A stretch of 64,000 nucleotides of DNA from UBA877 sp034436335 (GCA_034436335.1 DAOTVO010000037.1:93110-157109); one strand, 5' to 3'. Positions 7,920 through 15,576 are shown, counted from the stretch's first letter. Notes: a model not told the origin generated them from the sequence alone. Made by a program: numbers and translations.

Positions 7920-8738
7920 CTATTCCTCCTTTGAAATCAACGTATCGAGCAGGTCAAGCGCCTTCTCGGCCTTCTTGCTCTCCAGCACACTCTTCAGCGC
8001 CTTGCGCGTCCCCGGCTTCAGCCCGGAAATCTGCGGCAGCATCTCGACCACATCGGCGGGATACTCGGCATCCACCGCCTTGGTGTCGCCGAACTTGACG
8101 TTGACCAGTTTCTCGCGCGTGACGACAAACCCGCCGCCGCCGACCACGATTCCGGCAATCATCACCAGGAGGATGACATTGCCCCAATTGACCGGCTTCT
8201 TGCCCAAGACGGTCTGCTCGTAGTGTGCGGCGTAATCCACCAGATTGGGATCATCCACGACGACTTCATTACACCCACTGACCGCCGCGGCTGCCGGAGC
8301 GGATTCCGTTGCCGGAGCCGCCGGTTCGTTCCCCGCCGCGGCCTGTCCGCCGGACCCCGAGCCGATCGCCACCCCCAGCGCCTCCGCGTAGACCTGAGCG
8401 CGCGCTTCCAAATCGTTGACGTGGCACTGCTGGCAGGAGGCCTTGATATCCTCCAGCGGCGGCACCATGCCCGTGTGCGCGGCCGCCTTGTCGGTGGCCT
8501 GCTGGTTACCGGCATGGCAGATGTAGCAGAAATCGCCAAAAGCGTGCGACTTATGCCAGGCACTGCCGTCGTTGTTGACCGGCATCTGTCCTTGCACCTC
8601 GTGGCAGTTCTTACAGGACGAAGCCTGCGAACCACACTGGGCATTGGCGGGTTGGGCGCTCATCAGCGCCAGGGCGCTGACCGCCACCAAAACCAGTCCC
8701 AGCGACACAAACCAAAAAGTCAAACGTTTGAATTGCAT
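7920..8738 (-). CDS. triheme membrane-anchored cytochrome c
   Basis: A 272-residue exported cytochrome. The signal peptide spans residues 1-33 (cut after ANA). Three c-type heme sites are CKNCH (42-46), CYICH (71-75) and CQQCH (102-106), with extra His residues that could act as distal ligands. An Ala/Pro-rich linker (about 125-155), a single membrane helix (about 183-207) and a roughly 65-residue charged cytoplasmic tail follow. It probably shuttles electrons for the sulfur enzyme downstream. The cytoplasmic tail is unfamiliar and has no motif I recognise. Confidence 0.85.
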   Translation of the reverse strand: MQFKRLTFWFVSLGLVLVAVSALALMSAQPANAQCGSQASSCKNCHEVQGQMPVNNDGSAWHKSHAFGDFCYICHAGNQQATDKAAAHTGMVPPLEDIKASCQQCHVNDLEARAQVYAEALGVAIGSGSGGQAAAGNEPAAPATESAPAAAAVSGCNEVVVDDPNLVDYAAHYEQTVLGKKPVNWGNVILLVMIAGIVVGGGGFVVTREKLVNVKFGDTKAVDAEYPADVVEMLPQISGLKPGTRKALKSVLESKKAEKALDLLDTLISKEE

Positions 8739-8760
8739 CCTCTTCCTCCAAGAGTGATTT

Positions 8761-8861
8761 TGTAGGACAGGCTTTCCAGCCTGTCGTAGTGCGGGCTTTT
8801 TAACCTGTCGTAGTGCAGGCTTTTTAGCCTGTCATGGACAAGCCAAAGGCTTGTCCTACGA
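8761..8861. repeat. cluster of GGACAGGC / GCCTGTC palindromic repeats
   Basis: Three imperfect palindromic units stand in tandem between the ArsR gene and the cytochrome gene. The first is built of GTAGGACAGGCTTTCC and AGCCTGTC, the second repeats GTAGTGCAGGC, and the last pairs GGACAAGCC with GGCTTGTCC. The units resemble each other but are not identical. They may form hairpins that weaken read-through from arsR. Confidence 0.75.
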
Positions 8862-9191
8862 TTACTCGGCAATCAAACTGGCGCGATACTGAATGCGGTC
8901 GCGCATGATGGCGCGTAAAATATCCAGCGCCTGAATGATGCGCTCATCCGTCAGCGCATACTGCACGCTCATCCCCTGGCGGGTGGCCGTCACCAACCCG
9001 CGCTCGCGCAAGATTTTCAGGTGACGCGAAACGGTGGGCTGAGGCAAATCGAGTTGCTCGGTGAGTTCGCTCACATTGCACGGCTCGTTGGCCAGCGCGT
9101 AGAGCAGAATCAGGCGGGTCGAATCCGCCAGCGCCGAGCAGAAATCGGCGTGTAATTGCGTAATTTCCTGAATGAGGGTAGGGGAGAGCAT
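8862..9191 (-). CDS. ArsR-family transcriptional regulator
   Basis: A 109-residue winged helix-turn-helix repressor (DSTRLILLYALANEPCNVSELTEQL, then PQPTVSRHLKILRERGLV as the recognition helix). It has only two Cys residues, C18 and C38, and lacks the ELCVCDL arsenic site. It also lacks the C-terminal Cys of the SqrR/BigR persulfide sensors, so its signal is unclear. Its position at the head of the sulfur-transport and redox genes, with palindromes upstream, suggests it represses this operon and itself. Confidence 0.9.
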   Translation of the reverse strand: MLSPTLIQEITQLHADFCSALADSTRLILLYALANEPCNVSELTEQLDLPQPTVSRHLKILRERGLVTATRQGMSVQYALTDERIIQALDILRAIMRDRIQYRASLIAE

Positions 9192-9200
9192 GAGTTACCT

Positions 9201-9232
9201 TATTCGGATAAGCGAATATACGATAATCGTAT
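9201..9232 (-). promoter_or_regulatory. candidate ArsR operators upstream of arsR
   Basis: Two palindromes lie directly before the start codon. TATTCG / CGAATA with a six-base spacer is at 9201-9218, and ATACGAT / ATCGTAT with one central base is at 9218-9232. Their position over the likely -10 region fits repression by the encoded ArsR protein. Confidence 0.6.
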
Positions 9233-9258
9233 CTTACTCTTATCTCTTACTCACCTAT

Positions 9259-9296
9259 AGTGACATACATCACATTCACATGTGACACCCATCACA
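9259..9296. promoter_or_regulatory. two CRP/FNR-type sites 22 bp apart
   Basis: AGTGA-CATACA-TCACA (9259-9274) and TGTGA-CACCCA-TCACA (9281-9296) match the CRP consensus TGTGA-N6-TCACA, the second one exactly. Their centres are 22 bases apart, two helical turns. They sit about 70-105 bases upstream of the arsR start and could activate the sulfur operon. Confidence 0.6.
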
Positions 9297-9333
9297 AACA
9301 AGCAGCGATTGGAGCGCAGAGCAATTAACACTC

Positions 9334-9357
9334 ATGCAGGCCGCAGCAGGCCTGCAT
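9334..9357. terminator. hairpin downstream of the alkyltransferase gene
   Basis: A perfect 9-bp stem, ATGCAGGCC / GGCCTGCAT with a six-base loop, stands 35 bases past the stop of the minus-strand alkyltransferase gene. No long T-run follows, so it may be a weak terminator or simply a repeat. Confidence 0.4.
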
Positions 9358-9392
9358 AAGTTATGGAAACTTCACAATGTATCCAGAAGAGT

Positions 9393-9917
9393 TCAGGCGA
9401 TCAGCGCCCCCTCAAGTCTTAACAGCCATTCTTTGGTTTTTACCCCCTCCCCCAAACCATATCCGCGCAATTTCCCGTCTGTCCCGATGACGCGGTGACA
9501 AGGGATGACCAGGGGGATCGGATTGGTCGCTTCTGCTCGTCCAACAGCACGCGCCGCCTGGGGCTTGCCGATTTGTTCGGCAATTTCTTTATAGGTGCGT
9601 GTCTCGCCATAGGGGATTTCACAGGTAGCGCGCAAGACCATCTGCTGAAAGGGGCGCAAGAGCGTCCAATCTATGTCCAGGGTGAAATGACGACGTTTGC
9701 CGGCTAGGTACTCGCGCAATTCGGCGGCTGCCTGCGCCGTCCATCGTGGCGCATATTCGACCGGTCGTTTGAAGCGCCGTGACAGATAGGCTTCGAATTC
9801 GGCCTGGGATTTGCCCCATTCGATCGCCGCCAGTCCCGCATCCGAGGCGGCCAGCCACAGGTCGCCGAGGAGCGTGCCTTTGAGTTCGCCAGTGTAGAGA
9901 AAGGATTTGCCGGTCAT
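9393..9917 (-). CDS. methylated-DNA--protein-cysteine methyltransferase
   Basis: A 174-residue suicide DNA-repair protein that moves alkyl groups from O6-alkylguanine to its own cysteine. The active-site motif IPCHRVIG and the DNA-binding part (FQQMVLRATCEIPYGETRTYKEIAEQIGKPQAARAVG) are intact. Two ATGs stand in tandem; the second (9917) has the better distance to the AAGGAG site. A longer in-frame start would run into the glycosyltransferase gene upstream. The size is normal for Ogt/MGMT. Confidence 0.92.
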   Translation of the reverse strand: MTGKSFLYTGELKGTLLGDLWLAASDAGLAAIEWGKSQAEFEAYLSRRFKRPVEYAPRWTAQAAAELREYLAGKRRHFTLDIDWTLLRPFQQMVLRATCEIPYGETRTYKEIAEQIGKPQAARAVGRAEATNPIPLVIPCHRVIGTDGKLRGYGLGEGVKTKEWLLRLEGALIA

Positions 9918-9960
9918 CATATTCTCCTTCTTCGGGGACACCCCCCTGAATTCCAAGGTT

Positions 9961-10977
9961 TCAGCCGAGCAGAACCTCCAGATAGGCATCCACCATCTTG
10001 TCCAGACCGAAAGCCTGCTCGGCGTGACGCCGCGCGGCAGAGCGAAAACGCAACGGATCGCGAAGAATCTCGGTCACAGCCTGCGCCAAAGCAGGGACGT
10101 CCGGCGGGTCGAGTTTCCATGGGTCGCCGCCATAAGACACCAGCCGACCGGCATCGCCGCTCACCAGTTCCGGCAGCGCTCCGGTCGCAAAGCCAGTCAC
10201 CGGCAAGCCACATGCCAATGCCTCGATGACCGAATTCGGGCAGGGGGGGTTCGGTTCAGCAGAAAAATACACGTGCGCCGAGCGCGCCAGGAAGGGGATT
10301 CGCTCGCGCGGGACGACGCCCAGGAGGGTCAGCGGCACGCGGGCGCGGGCCTGCCATTCTTTTCGCTGAGTCTCGGTCACTTTGGCAGCCACGACCACTT
10401 CCATTGGGAAGCCATGTTCGAAGTGCAAGAGTTCGGCCAGTTTCAGAGCATTCCCCAGCCCCACATCCTGCCCGCCGGCCAGGCTGCCCTCCACCAAGAG
10501 CATACGGAAGCGGTCGGTAGGCCGCTCATGCGAGCCATCCGGCGTATAGACGGATAAATCCACGGCGTTGTAAATGACCGTCCAGGGGATGCGCGTCGCC
10601 CCGTACCAATCTTCCCACCAGTCATGGACGAAGCGGCTCTGATAGACCACTCGATCGGCCAGGAAGCGGCGGATCGAAGCCAGGATGCGATTGTTCACTT
10701 CCGAGCGCAGGAAATGCCGCAGGGACGTCCTGCGCCGCCGGTGAATCCAGTTCAAGCCATCAAGACGGTGAACGATGCGCACGCCGCGCTGCCGTGCCTG
10801 CCATAACGGGAACAGGCGTCGGGTCCCGGCGATGACCAGAACGGCGTCATAGGGACGGTCATCCAGGTCGTAACAGACCTCGATGCCGCGCCGAATCAGC
10901 CCGGCAGCCAGTTTTCCTTGAAAGGAGGCCGGCCCGCCCGCGCCGCTTAATTTGGGAACCAGACAAATGCGAGTCAC
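9961..10977 (-). CDS. GT4-type glycosyltransferase
   Basis: A 338-residue GT-B glycosyltransferase. The N-terminal half starts with the glycine-rich LVPKLSGAGGPASFQGKLA loop. The C-terminal nucleotide-sugar domain has RSAHVYFSAEPNPPCPNSVIEALACGLPVTGFATGALPELV with the E-x7-E type pattern of GT4. It is monocistronic and divergent from the HD-domain gene. Donor and acceptor are unknown. Upstream, 10978-11100 contains no gene that I can see. Confidence 0.85.
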   Translation of the reverse strand: MTRICLVPKLSGAGGPASFQGKLAAGLIRRGIEVCYDLDDRPYDAVLVIAGTRRLFPLWQARQRGVRIVHRLDGLNWIHRRRRTSLRHFLRSEVNNRILASIRRFLADRVVYQSRFVHDWWEDWYGATRIPWTVIYNAVDLSVYTPDGSHERPTDRFRMLLVEGSLAGGQDVGLGNALKLAELLHFEHGFPMEVVVAAKVTETQRKEWQARARVPLTLLGVVPRERIPFLARSAHVYFSAEPNPPCPNSVIEALACGLPVTGFATGALPELVSGDAGRLVSYGGDPWKLDPPDVPALAQAVTEILRDPLRFRSAARRHAEQAFGLDKMVDAYLEVLLG

Positions 10978-11100
10978 TTTTCACAATCCCGACAGAGTTG
11001 TCAGACATGCGTAGGGGAAACGTAGGGTAATCGTCAAGCACAATTTCAGACGCCGTGTTAATATATGACCAGAAGGCGATTTCTCTTCTCCTCCTTTTCA

Positions 11101-11129
11101 GAGAGCCGGGGTCGGCGTCCCCGGCTCTC
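11101..11129. repeat. perfect GC-rich palindrome between divergent genes
   Basis: The arms GAGAGCCGGGG and CCCCGGCTCTC (11 bp each) flank a seven-base loop. There is no T-run on either side, so it is unlikely to be an ordinary terminator. It lies just upstream of the -10 box of the HD-domain gene. Confidence 0.7.
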
Positions 11130-11146
11130 GTGATTCTAACACATGT

Positions 11147-11160
11147 TATACTCCGCTCCG
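11147..11160 (+). promoter_or_regulatory. -10 box placed for a leaderless start
   Basis: TATACT at 11147-11152 is followed by eight bases and then the ATG at 11161. Transcription would start at or next to the ATG. No ribosome site precedes either candidate ATG of the gene. Confidence 0.5.
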
Positions 11161-11676
11161 ATGAGCCTCGCCGTCCGCCTTCTCTACCGCGCCCGTCAGT
11201 TTCGGCTGGCGCTTTTCGGCCCCTGGCCCTCTGTGCCGGAGGAAGCCCTCCGGCCCTATCTTTCCCCCGCCCTGATTGCCCTTTTCCGCCGCATGAGTCC
11301 GTCCGAGCAGGCGCACTCGCTGGCCGTCCTGAGGCGGCTGAAGGAGCAGGGACACAGCGACCCGGCGCTGCTCGCCGCAGCGTTGCTGCACGATGTGGGC
11401 AAGTCGCTCTCGCCGCTCTCGGTTTTCGACCGCGTGCTGATTGTGCTGGGGAAACGCTTTGCACCACGCCTGGCCCGCCGCTGGGGAGAGGGCAAAGCGA
11501 GCGGACTGCGCCGCCCGTTCGTTGTCGCCGCTCACCACCCCGCCTGGGGTGCAGACCTGGCCGCCGCGGCAGGCGCTTCCCCGCGGACCTGCGACCTGAT
11601 TCGCCGCCATCAGGATTTTTCCTCCCCTGATGACGCCCTGCTGACCGCCCTCCAGCGGGCGGACGATTTCGAGTAA
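11161..11676 (+). CDS. HD-domain phosphohydrolase-like protein
   Basis: A 171-residue protein with the HD-domain signature: a His in EQAHSLAVL, the HD pair in LLAAALLHDVGKSL, and a further His pair in VAAHHPAWGADL. Such proteins are metal-dependent phosphohydrolases acting on nucleotides or similar compounds. The ATG at 11161 is chosen because a -10 box ends eight bases before it; another ATG 18 bases upstream is in frame. The GIY-YIG gene starts two bases after the stop, so the two probably share a transcript. Confidence 0.75.
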   Translation: MSLAVRLLYRARQFRLALFGPWPSVPEEALRPYLSPALIALFRRMSPSEQAHSLAVLRRLKEQGHSDPALLAAALLHDVGKSLSPLSVFDRVLIVLGKRFAPRLARRWGEGKASGLRRPFVVAAHHPAWGADLAAAAGASPRTCDLIRRHQDFSSPDDALLTALQRADDFE

Positions 11677-11678
11677 GT

Positions 11679-11918
11679 ATGGCCTTCTACTGCTACATCC
11701 TTGAATGTTCGGATGGGACGTATTACACCGGCTGGACGACCGATCCGGCGCGGCGCGTCCGTCAGCACAACGCCGGGCGCGGGGCGCGGTACACGCGCAG
11801 CCGGCGCCCGGTGCGGCTGGTGTACGTGGAGGAACTGCCCGACCAGCGCTCGGCAATGAAACGCGAGAGGGCCATCAAGGCCCTCCCGCGCTCGCAGAAA
11901 GAGGAATTGTTCCGCTAG
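11679..11918 (+). CDS. GIY-YIG domain protein (YhbQ-like)
   Basis: A 79-residue stand-alone GIY-YIG nuclease-fold protein. The CYILECSDGTYYTGWT segment holds the two Tyr-containing strands, RRVRQHNAGRGARYT carries the catalytic-type Arg and His, and the Glu lies in SAMKRERAIKAL. The length is typical of the UPF0213 family. It follows the HD-domain gene by two bases and is ended by a strong terminator. The substrate of this family is not known. Confidence 0.88.
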   Translation: MAFYCYILECSDGTYYTGWTTDPARRVRQHNAGRGARYTRSRRPVRLVYVEELPDQRSAMKRERAIKALPRSQKEELFR

Positions 11919-11920
11919 CG

Positions 11921-11949
11921 GCGGGATGAATCCCGCTTTATTTTTTATT
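11921..11949 (+). terminator. rho-independent terminator
   Basis: The 7-bp stem GCGGGAT / ATCCCGC has a two-base apparent loop (the outer pairs form the stable stem). The tract TTTATTTTTTATT follows directly. It sits two bases after the stop of the GIY-YIG gene. Confidence 0.8.
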
Positions 11950-12496
11950 CGGTAAACAACGGCAAATGACCGAGCGAGAGGACGTGATTCCAATGCTCGC
12001 GGTCGCCCTCCGTCAGGATCGCCGCTTCGCAAACTACCTCGGCCCCGGCCTTTTGCATAATCGTTTTCATCCCCTCCAAGGTCGAACCGGTGCTGATGAC
12101 ATCGTCCACCAGGACGACTCTTTTGCCCTTGACCATCTCCTGGTCTTTTTCATCCAGAATCAGCGTTTGCGGCTCGCCGGTGGTGATGGAGAGCGTCTCG
12201 GCGATGAGGGCCGCGCCCATGTAGGCCTTGTACGTCTTGCGCAGGACGATGTAGGGCTTGCCCGTCTCCACCGAGAGGGCATAAGCCAAGGGGATAGATT
12301 TGGCCTCGGCGGTCACGAACAGGTCATAGGTCACCGCCTGCAACTTTTCGGCCAAGGCTGCGGCAGCCGCCTGCACCAATTCGGTATCGCCGAGGATGTT
12401 CAAGACGGCGATGCGCAGGCCCGGCTTGACCTGAAAGAGCGGCAATTCACGCCGCACGCCGGCAATTTCAATCGAATAGGTTTCTCGCTTGGTCAT
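11945..12496 (-). CDS. purine-type phosphoribosyltransferase
   Basis: A 183-residue type I phosphoribosyltransferase. The PRPP-binding loop is VVLVDDVISTGSTLEG at about residues 120-135, and an Apt-like core precedes it (YDLFVTAEAKSIPLAYALS, GKPYIVLRKTYKAYM). The start at 12496 has GGAGACGAAAG just upstream; a longer frame would overlap the divergent DUF951 gene. Adenine or another purine is the likely base, but xanthine or orotate cannot be excluded. It is convergent with the GIY-YIG gene. Confidence 0.82.
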   Translation of the reverse strand: MTKRETYSIEIAGVRRELPLFQVKPGLRIAVLNILGDTELVQAAAAALAEKLQAVTYDLFVTAEAKSIPLAYALSVETGKPYIVLRKTYKAYMGAALIAETLSITTGEPQTLILDEKDQEMVKGKRVVLVDDVISTGSTLEGMKTIMQKAGAEVVCEAAILTEGDREHWNHVLSLGHLPLFTE

Positions 12497-12547
12497 CTTT
12501 CGTCTCCAGGGCAAAGTTCGAGGATAGTTTATCATAATTTCCCGCAG

Positions 12548-12553
12548 TATAAT
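12548..12553 (+). promoter_or_regulatory. -10 box for DUF951 gene
   Basis: A perfect TATAAT lies 43 bases before the DUF951 ATG, in the space between divergent genes. A -35 box is not obvious. Confidence 0.4.
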
Positions 12554-12596
12554 TTCGCCGTCTACTTTCTCCCTTCTTGCGTCTCGTCCTCCTGCC

Positions 12597-12812
12597 ATGC
12601 TTCCCGACCTGCACCTGCACGACATTCTCCGCCTGCGCAAACCGCACCCCTGCGGCTCGTATGAATGGACCGTCACCCGCCTGGGCGCGGATATCGGTCT
12701 GGAGTGCCGCGGCTGCGGTCGGCGCGTGTTGCTCACCCGCCGCGAACTGGCGCGGCGGGTGAAAGCCATTTTGCCCAAGGAGTCGGATGAACCCACCCAA
12801 CGCGGGGCGTAA
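12597..12812 (+). CDS. DUF951 family protein
   Basis: A 71-residue protein with the DUF951 pattern: HDILRLRKPHPCGSYEWTVTRLGADIGLECRGCGRRVLLTRRELARRV. The three cysteines (CG, CRGC) suggest a small metal-binding or OB-like fold. The family is found in Firmicutes and Chloroflexota and is often near ychF, parB or ribosomal genes; its function is unknown. The 3' end overlaps the next gene by 26 bases in another frame. Confidence 0.88.
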   Translation: MLPDLHLHDILRLRKPHPCGSYEWTVTRLGADIGLECRGCGRRVLLTRRELARRVKAILPKESDEPTQRGA

Positions 12813-13932
12813 ACCCCACATCCTGTTTCTTTTTTCCGATACCGGCGGCGGTCACCGCGCCGCTGCGGATGCCATCATCGAGGCCCTCCACCTGGAATTC
12901 GGCGATGTCCTGACGACCGAGATGGTGGATTTTCTCAAAGACTACGCTCCGCCGCCCTACAATCAACTGCCGCGTTTCTACCCGGAGATGGTCAAAGTGC
13001 CGGAACTGTGGGGCGTGGGCTTCAAAATCAGCGACGGCCGCCCGCAGGCGCGCCTCGTGACCTCGACTCTGTGGCCGGTGGTGCGGCAGGCGGCGCGGCG
13101 GCTGGTGCAGGAACACCCCGCCGACCTGCTGGTCAGCGTTCATCCGCTGGGCAATTCATTCTTTCTGAAAGCGCTTGGCCATAACCGCCCGCCCTTCGTC
13201 ACCGTCGTCACCGATATGGTCACCACCCACGCCCTGTGGTACGACAAGCGCGCCGACCTGATCTTCGTCCCGACACGGCTGGCGCGTCAGCGCGCCCTGG
13301 AGTATCACATGCCGCCCGAAAAAGTGATTGTCGCCGGGCAGCCCATTTCCGACCGCTACACCCATCCCTGCCAGGATAAAGCCGCCCTGCGGCGCAGCCT
13401 CGGCTGGCCGGAGGAGAAGTTCACCGTCCTGATGGTCGGCGGCGGCGAGGGCATGGGCCCGCTGGCCGAGACAGCGCGGGCGGTGGATGAATCGGGCCTC
13501 GATGTGACGCAGATCATCGTTGCCGGACGCAACAAAAAACTGAAGGCTTATCTGGAAAGCCTGACGTGGGAAAATCCGACCTTCATTTACGGCTTTAGCC
13601 AGCGCATGCCCGACTTCATGCGCGCCGCCGACGCCATCGTCACCAAGGCCGGGCCGGGGACGATCGCCGAGGCGCTGGCGGCCGGTTTGCCCATCATCCT
13701 CTACGCCCGCCTGCCGGGGCAGGAGGATGGGAATGTCTACTACGTTCAAGAGCGCGGCGTGGGCGTTTGGGCGCCAGAGCCGCCGCAAGTGGTGCGAACG
13801 CTGACGCGCTGGGTCTGCAAGCCGCATACCCGCGAGCAGGTGATCGCCAATTGTCGCGATGCGGCACGTCCACAAGCAGCGCGGCTCATCGCTCGCGCCT
13901 TGGGCACCAGGGTGGGGCTGAAAAGCCCGTAG
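12787..13932 (+). CDS. GT28 MGDG/diglucosyldiacylglycerol synthase-like glycosyltransferase
   Basis: A 381-residue GT-B enzyme. The N-terminal segment LFLFSDTGGGHRAAADAI is the acceptor-domain signature of MGDG synthases and UgtP. The C-terminal donor domain has FIYGFSQRMPDFMRAADAIVTKAGPGTIAEALAAGLPIILYARLPGQEDGNV. It probably adds sugar to diacylglycerol at the membrane face, making glycolipids. It overlaps DUF951, so the two are coupled. The last codons precede the tsaE -10 box. Confidence 0.87.
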   Translation: MNPPNAGRKPHILFLFSDTGGGHRAAADAIIEALHLEFGDVLTTEMVDFLKDYAPPPYNQLPRFYPEMVKVPELWGVGFKISDGRPQARLVTSTLWPVVRQAARRLVQEHPADLLVSVHPLGNSFFLKALGHNRPPFVTVVTDMVTTHALWYDKRADLIFVPTRLARQRALEYHMPPEKVIVAGQPISDRYTHPCQDKAALRRSLGWPEEKFTVLMVGGGEGMGPLAETARAVDESGLDVTQIIVAGRNKKLKAYLESLTWENPTFIYGFSQRMPDFMRAADAIVTKAGPGTIAEALAAGLPIILYARLPGQEDGNVYYVQERGVGVWAPEPPQVVRTLTRWVCKPHTREQVIANCRDAARPQAARLIARALGTRVGLKSP

Positions 13933-13946
13933 TATAATCCTCTCAC
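13933..13946 (+). promoter_or_regulatory. -10 box placed for leaderless tsaE
   Basis: TATAAT (13933-13938), whose first bases are inside the end of the previous gene, is followed by eight bases and then the tsaE ATG at 13947. No ribosome site is present. Confidence 0.55.
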
Positions 13947-14444
13947 ATGCCCATTTTGGACGCCCACGCCTTCGAGTTTTTCAGCAAGTCGCCGGAGCAG
14001 ACCCGCCGCCTGGGAATGCGCCTCGGCGCGCTCCTGTGTCCTGGCGACCTGGTCTGCCTGCAGGGCGACCTGGGCGCGGGCAAGACGACCCTCGTGCAAG
14101 GCGCGGCGCGCGGCTGGGGCGCGCTGGACGAAGTCTCCAGCCCGACCTTCGTGCTGGTCAACGCCTACCGCCGCGCCGACGGCGGTCAACTTTCCCACTT
14201 CGACGCCTACCGCGTCGAAAGCGCCGCCGAAGCGGAAGAACTCGACCTCGAAGCCTTGCTCGCCGCCGGGCCGCTCTTCATCGAGTGGCCGGAACGGGTC
14301 GAGTCCATTTTGCCCGCCGAGCGGCTGTGGGTGTTCCTCGAATATGAATCTGAAGAACACCGTGCCTTGCGCTTCACGGCAAAGGGCAAACGCTACGAGA
14401 CGCTGCTGGATGAATTGCGCCGAGCCGTCTATGGAGGCGACTGA
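13947..14444 (+). CDS. tsaE: tRNA t6A synthesis ATPase TsaE
   Basis: A 165-residue P-loop ATPase required for threonylcarbamoyladenosine at tRNA position 37. It carries LQGDLGAGKTTLVQGAARGWG (Walker A), SSPTFVLVNAYR, HFDAYRV and LFIEWPERV, all diagnostic of TsaE. The stop overlaps the tsaB start (TGATG). The length is normal. Confidence 0.96.
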   Translation: MPILDAHAFEFFSKSPEQTRRLGMRLGALLCPGDLVCLQGDLGAGKTTLVQGAARGWGALDEVSSPTFVLVNAYRRADGGQLSHFDAYRVESAAEAEELDLEALLAAGPLFIEWPERVESILPAERLWVFLEYESEEHRALRFTAKGKRYETLLDELRRAVYGGD

Positions 14445-15115
14445 TGCTGCTCGCCGTTGACACTTCCACCGCCCAACTCGGTCTGGCGCTCTACGACGGC
14501 ACGCAGGTCATCGGCGAACTGACCTGGCAGGGACGCGCCCGCCACACGCAGGAACTCGCCCCGGCAGTGGCCGGATTGCTCGAACGAGTCGGGGCGAGGG
14601 GAGATGCGCTCCAGGCGCTGGGCGTGGCCCTCGGCCCTGGTTCGTTCACCAGTCTGCGCGTCGGACTGGCCTTCGTCAAGGGGCTGGCGCTGGCGCGGCG
14701 GCTCCCGCTGGTCGGCGTCCCGACCCTGGACGTAGTCGCCGCTGCCGTGCCGCTCGATCCCGCGCGGCGGCTGGTGGCTGTGTTGCAGGCCGGACGCGGG
14801 CGGCTGGCAGTGGTGTGGTATCAGGCTGCGGGAAACGGGTGGCAGGCCGAGGGTCCGGCTACCGTGACGACCGCCGACGAATTGGCGCATCAGATTAAAC
14901 GGCCGGTCATCCTCTGCGGCGAATTGACTGCCGAAGAGCGTCGGCGCCTGGCGCGGCGGTACAAGAACGTCCGTCTCGCTTCGCCAGCGCAATGCGTCCG
15001 CCGACCGGCGTTGCTGGCCGAGATAGCCTGGCGGCGCTGGCAGGCCGGTCAGGTCGATTCGGCGGCATCCCTCGCCCCGATTTACCTGCATGTAGCCGGA
15101 GGGCCGCCCGCATGA
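14444..15115 (+). CDS. tsaB: tRNA t6A synthesis protein TsaB
   Basis: A 223-residue inactive ASKHA-fold partner of TsaD. The first strand (LLAVDTSTAQLGLALYDG), the ALGVALGPGSFTSLRVGLAFVKGLAL segment and VGVPTLDVVAAA are typical of TsaB. It binds TsaD and TsaE in the t6A complex. tsaB is coupled to tsaE before it and to rimI after it (ATGA overlap). tsaD itself is not in the window. Confidence 0.95.
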   Translation: MLLAVDTSTAQLGLALYDGTQVIGELTWQGRARHTQELAPAVAGLLERVGARGDALQALGVALGPGSFTSLRVGLAFVKGLALARRLPLVGVPTLDVVAAAVPLDPARRLVAVLQAGRGRLAVVWYQAAGNGWQAEGPATVTTADELAHQIKRPVILCGELTAEERRRLARRYKNVRLASPAQCVRRPALLAEIAWRRWQAGQVDSAASLAPIYLHVAGGPPA

Positions 15116-15576
15116 ACCTGAAAATCCGCCGCATGACTCTGGCAGATGTTCCGGCAGTTGCCGAAATTGACCGTCTGTCCTTCAGCCTGCCATGGCCGGA
15201 GCGTTCGTTCCGCTACGAAGTGAGCCAAAACCCGGCGGCGCGGGCCTGGGTGGCCGAAGTGGAGGGGCGGGTGGCGGCCATGCTGGTGCTGTGGCTGATC
15301 CTGGACGAGGCGCACATTGCCACGATTGCCACACATCCGGACTTCCGTCGGCAGAAAATCGGCGAGCGGCTGCTGCTCCATGCCCTGGCCGCGGCGCGGG
15401 AGGAAGGGGTAGGGCGTGCCTTTCTCGAAGTGCGCGTCAGCAACCTGGCCGCTCAGGCGCTCTATAAAAAATACGGTTTTGTCGTGGACGGAATCCGCCC
15501 GCACTATTACAAGGACAACAATGAAGACGCCTTGCTGATGAGTCTGGATAGCCTGGATAGTCTGATAGTCGAATAG
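15112..15576 (+). CDS. rimI: ribosomal-protein alanine N-acetyltransferase RimI
   Basis: A 154-residue GNAT acetyltransferase. The acetyl-CoA loop is RRQKIGERLL and the C-terminal part has FLEVRVSNLAAQALYKKYGFVVDGIRPHYYKDNNEDALLMSL, as in RimI. The start that overlaps the tsaB stop (ATGA) is chosen over a longer in-frame start. The last residues, SLDSLDSLIVE, come from a GATAGTC-type repeat that runs on past the stop. Confidence 0.93.
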   Translation: MNLKIRRMTLADVPAVAEIDRLSFSLPWPERSFRYEVSQNPAARAWVAEVEGRVAAMLVLWLILDEAHIATIATHPDFRRQKIGERLLLHALAAAREEGVGRAFLEVRVSNLAAQALYKKYGFVVDGIRPHYYKDNNEDALLMSLDSLDSLIVE

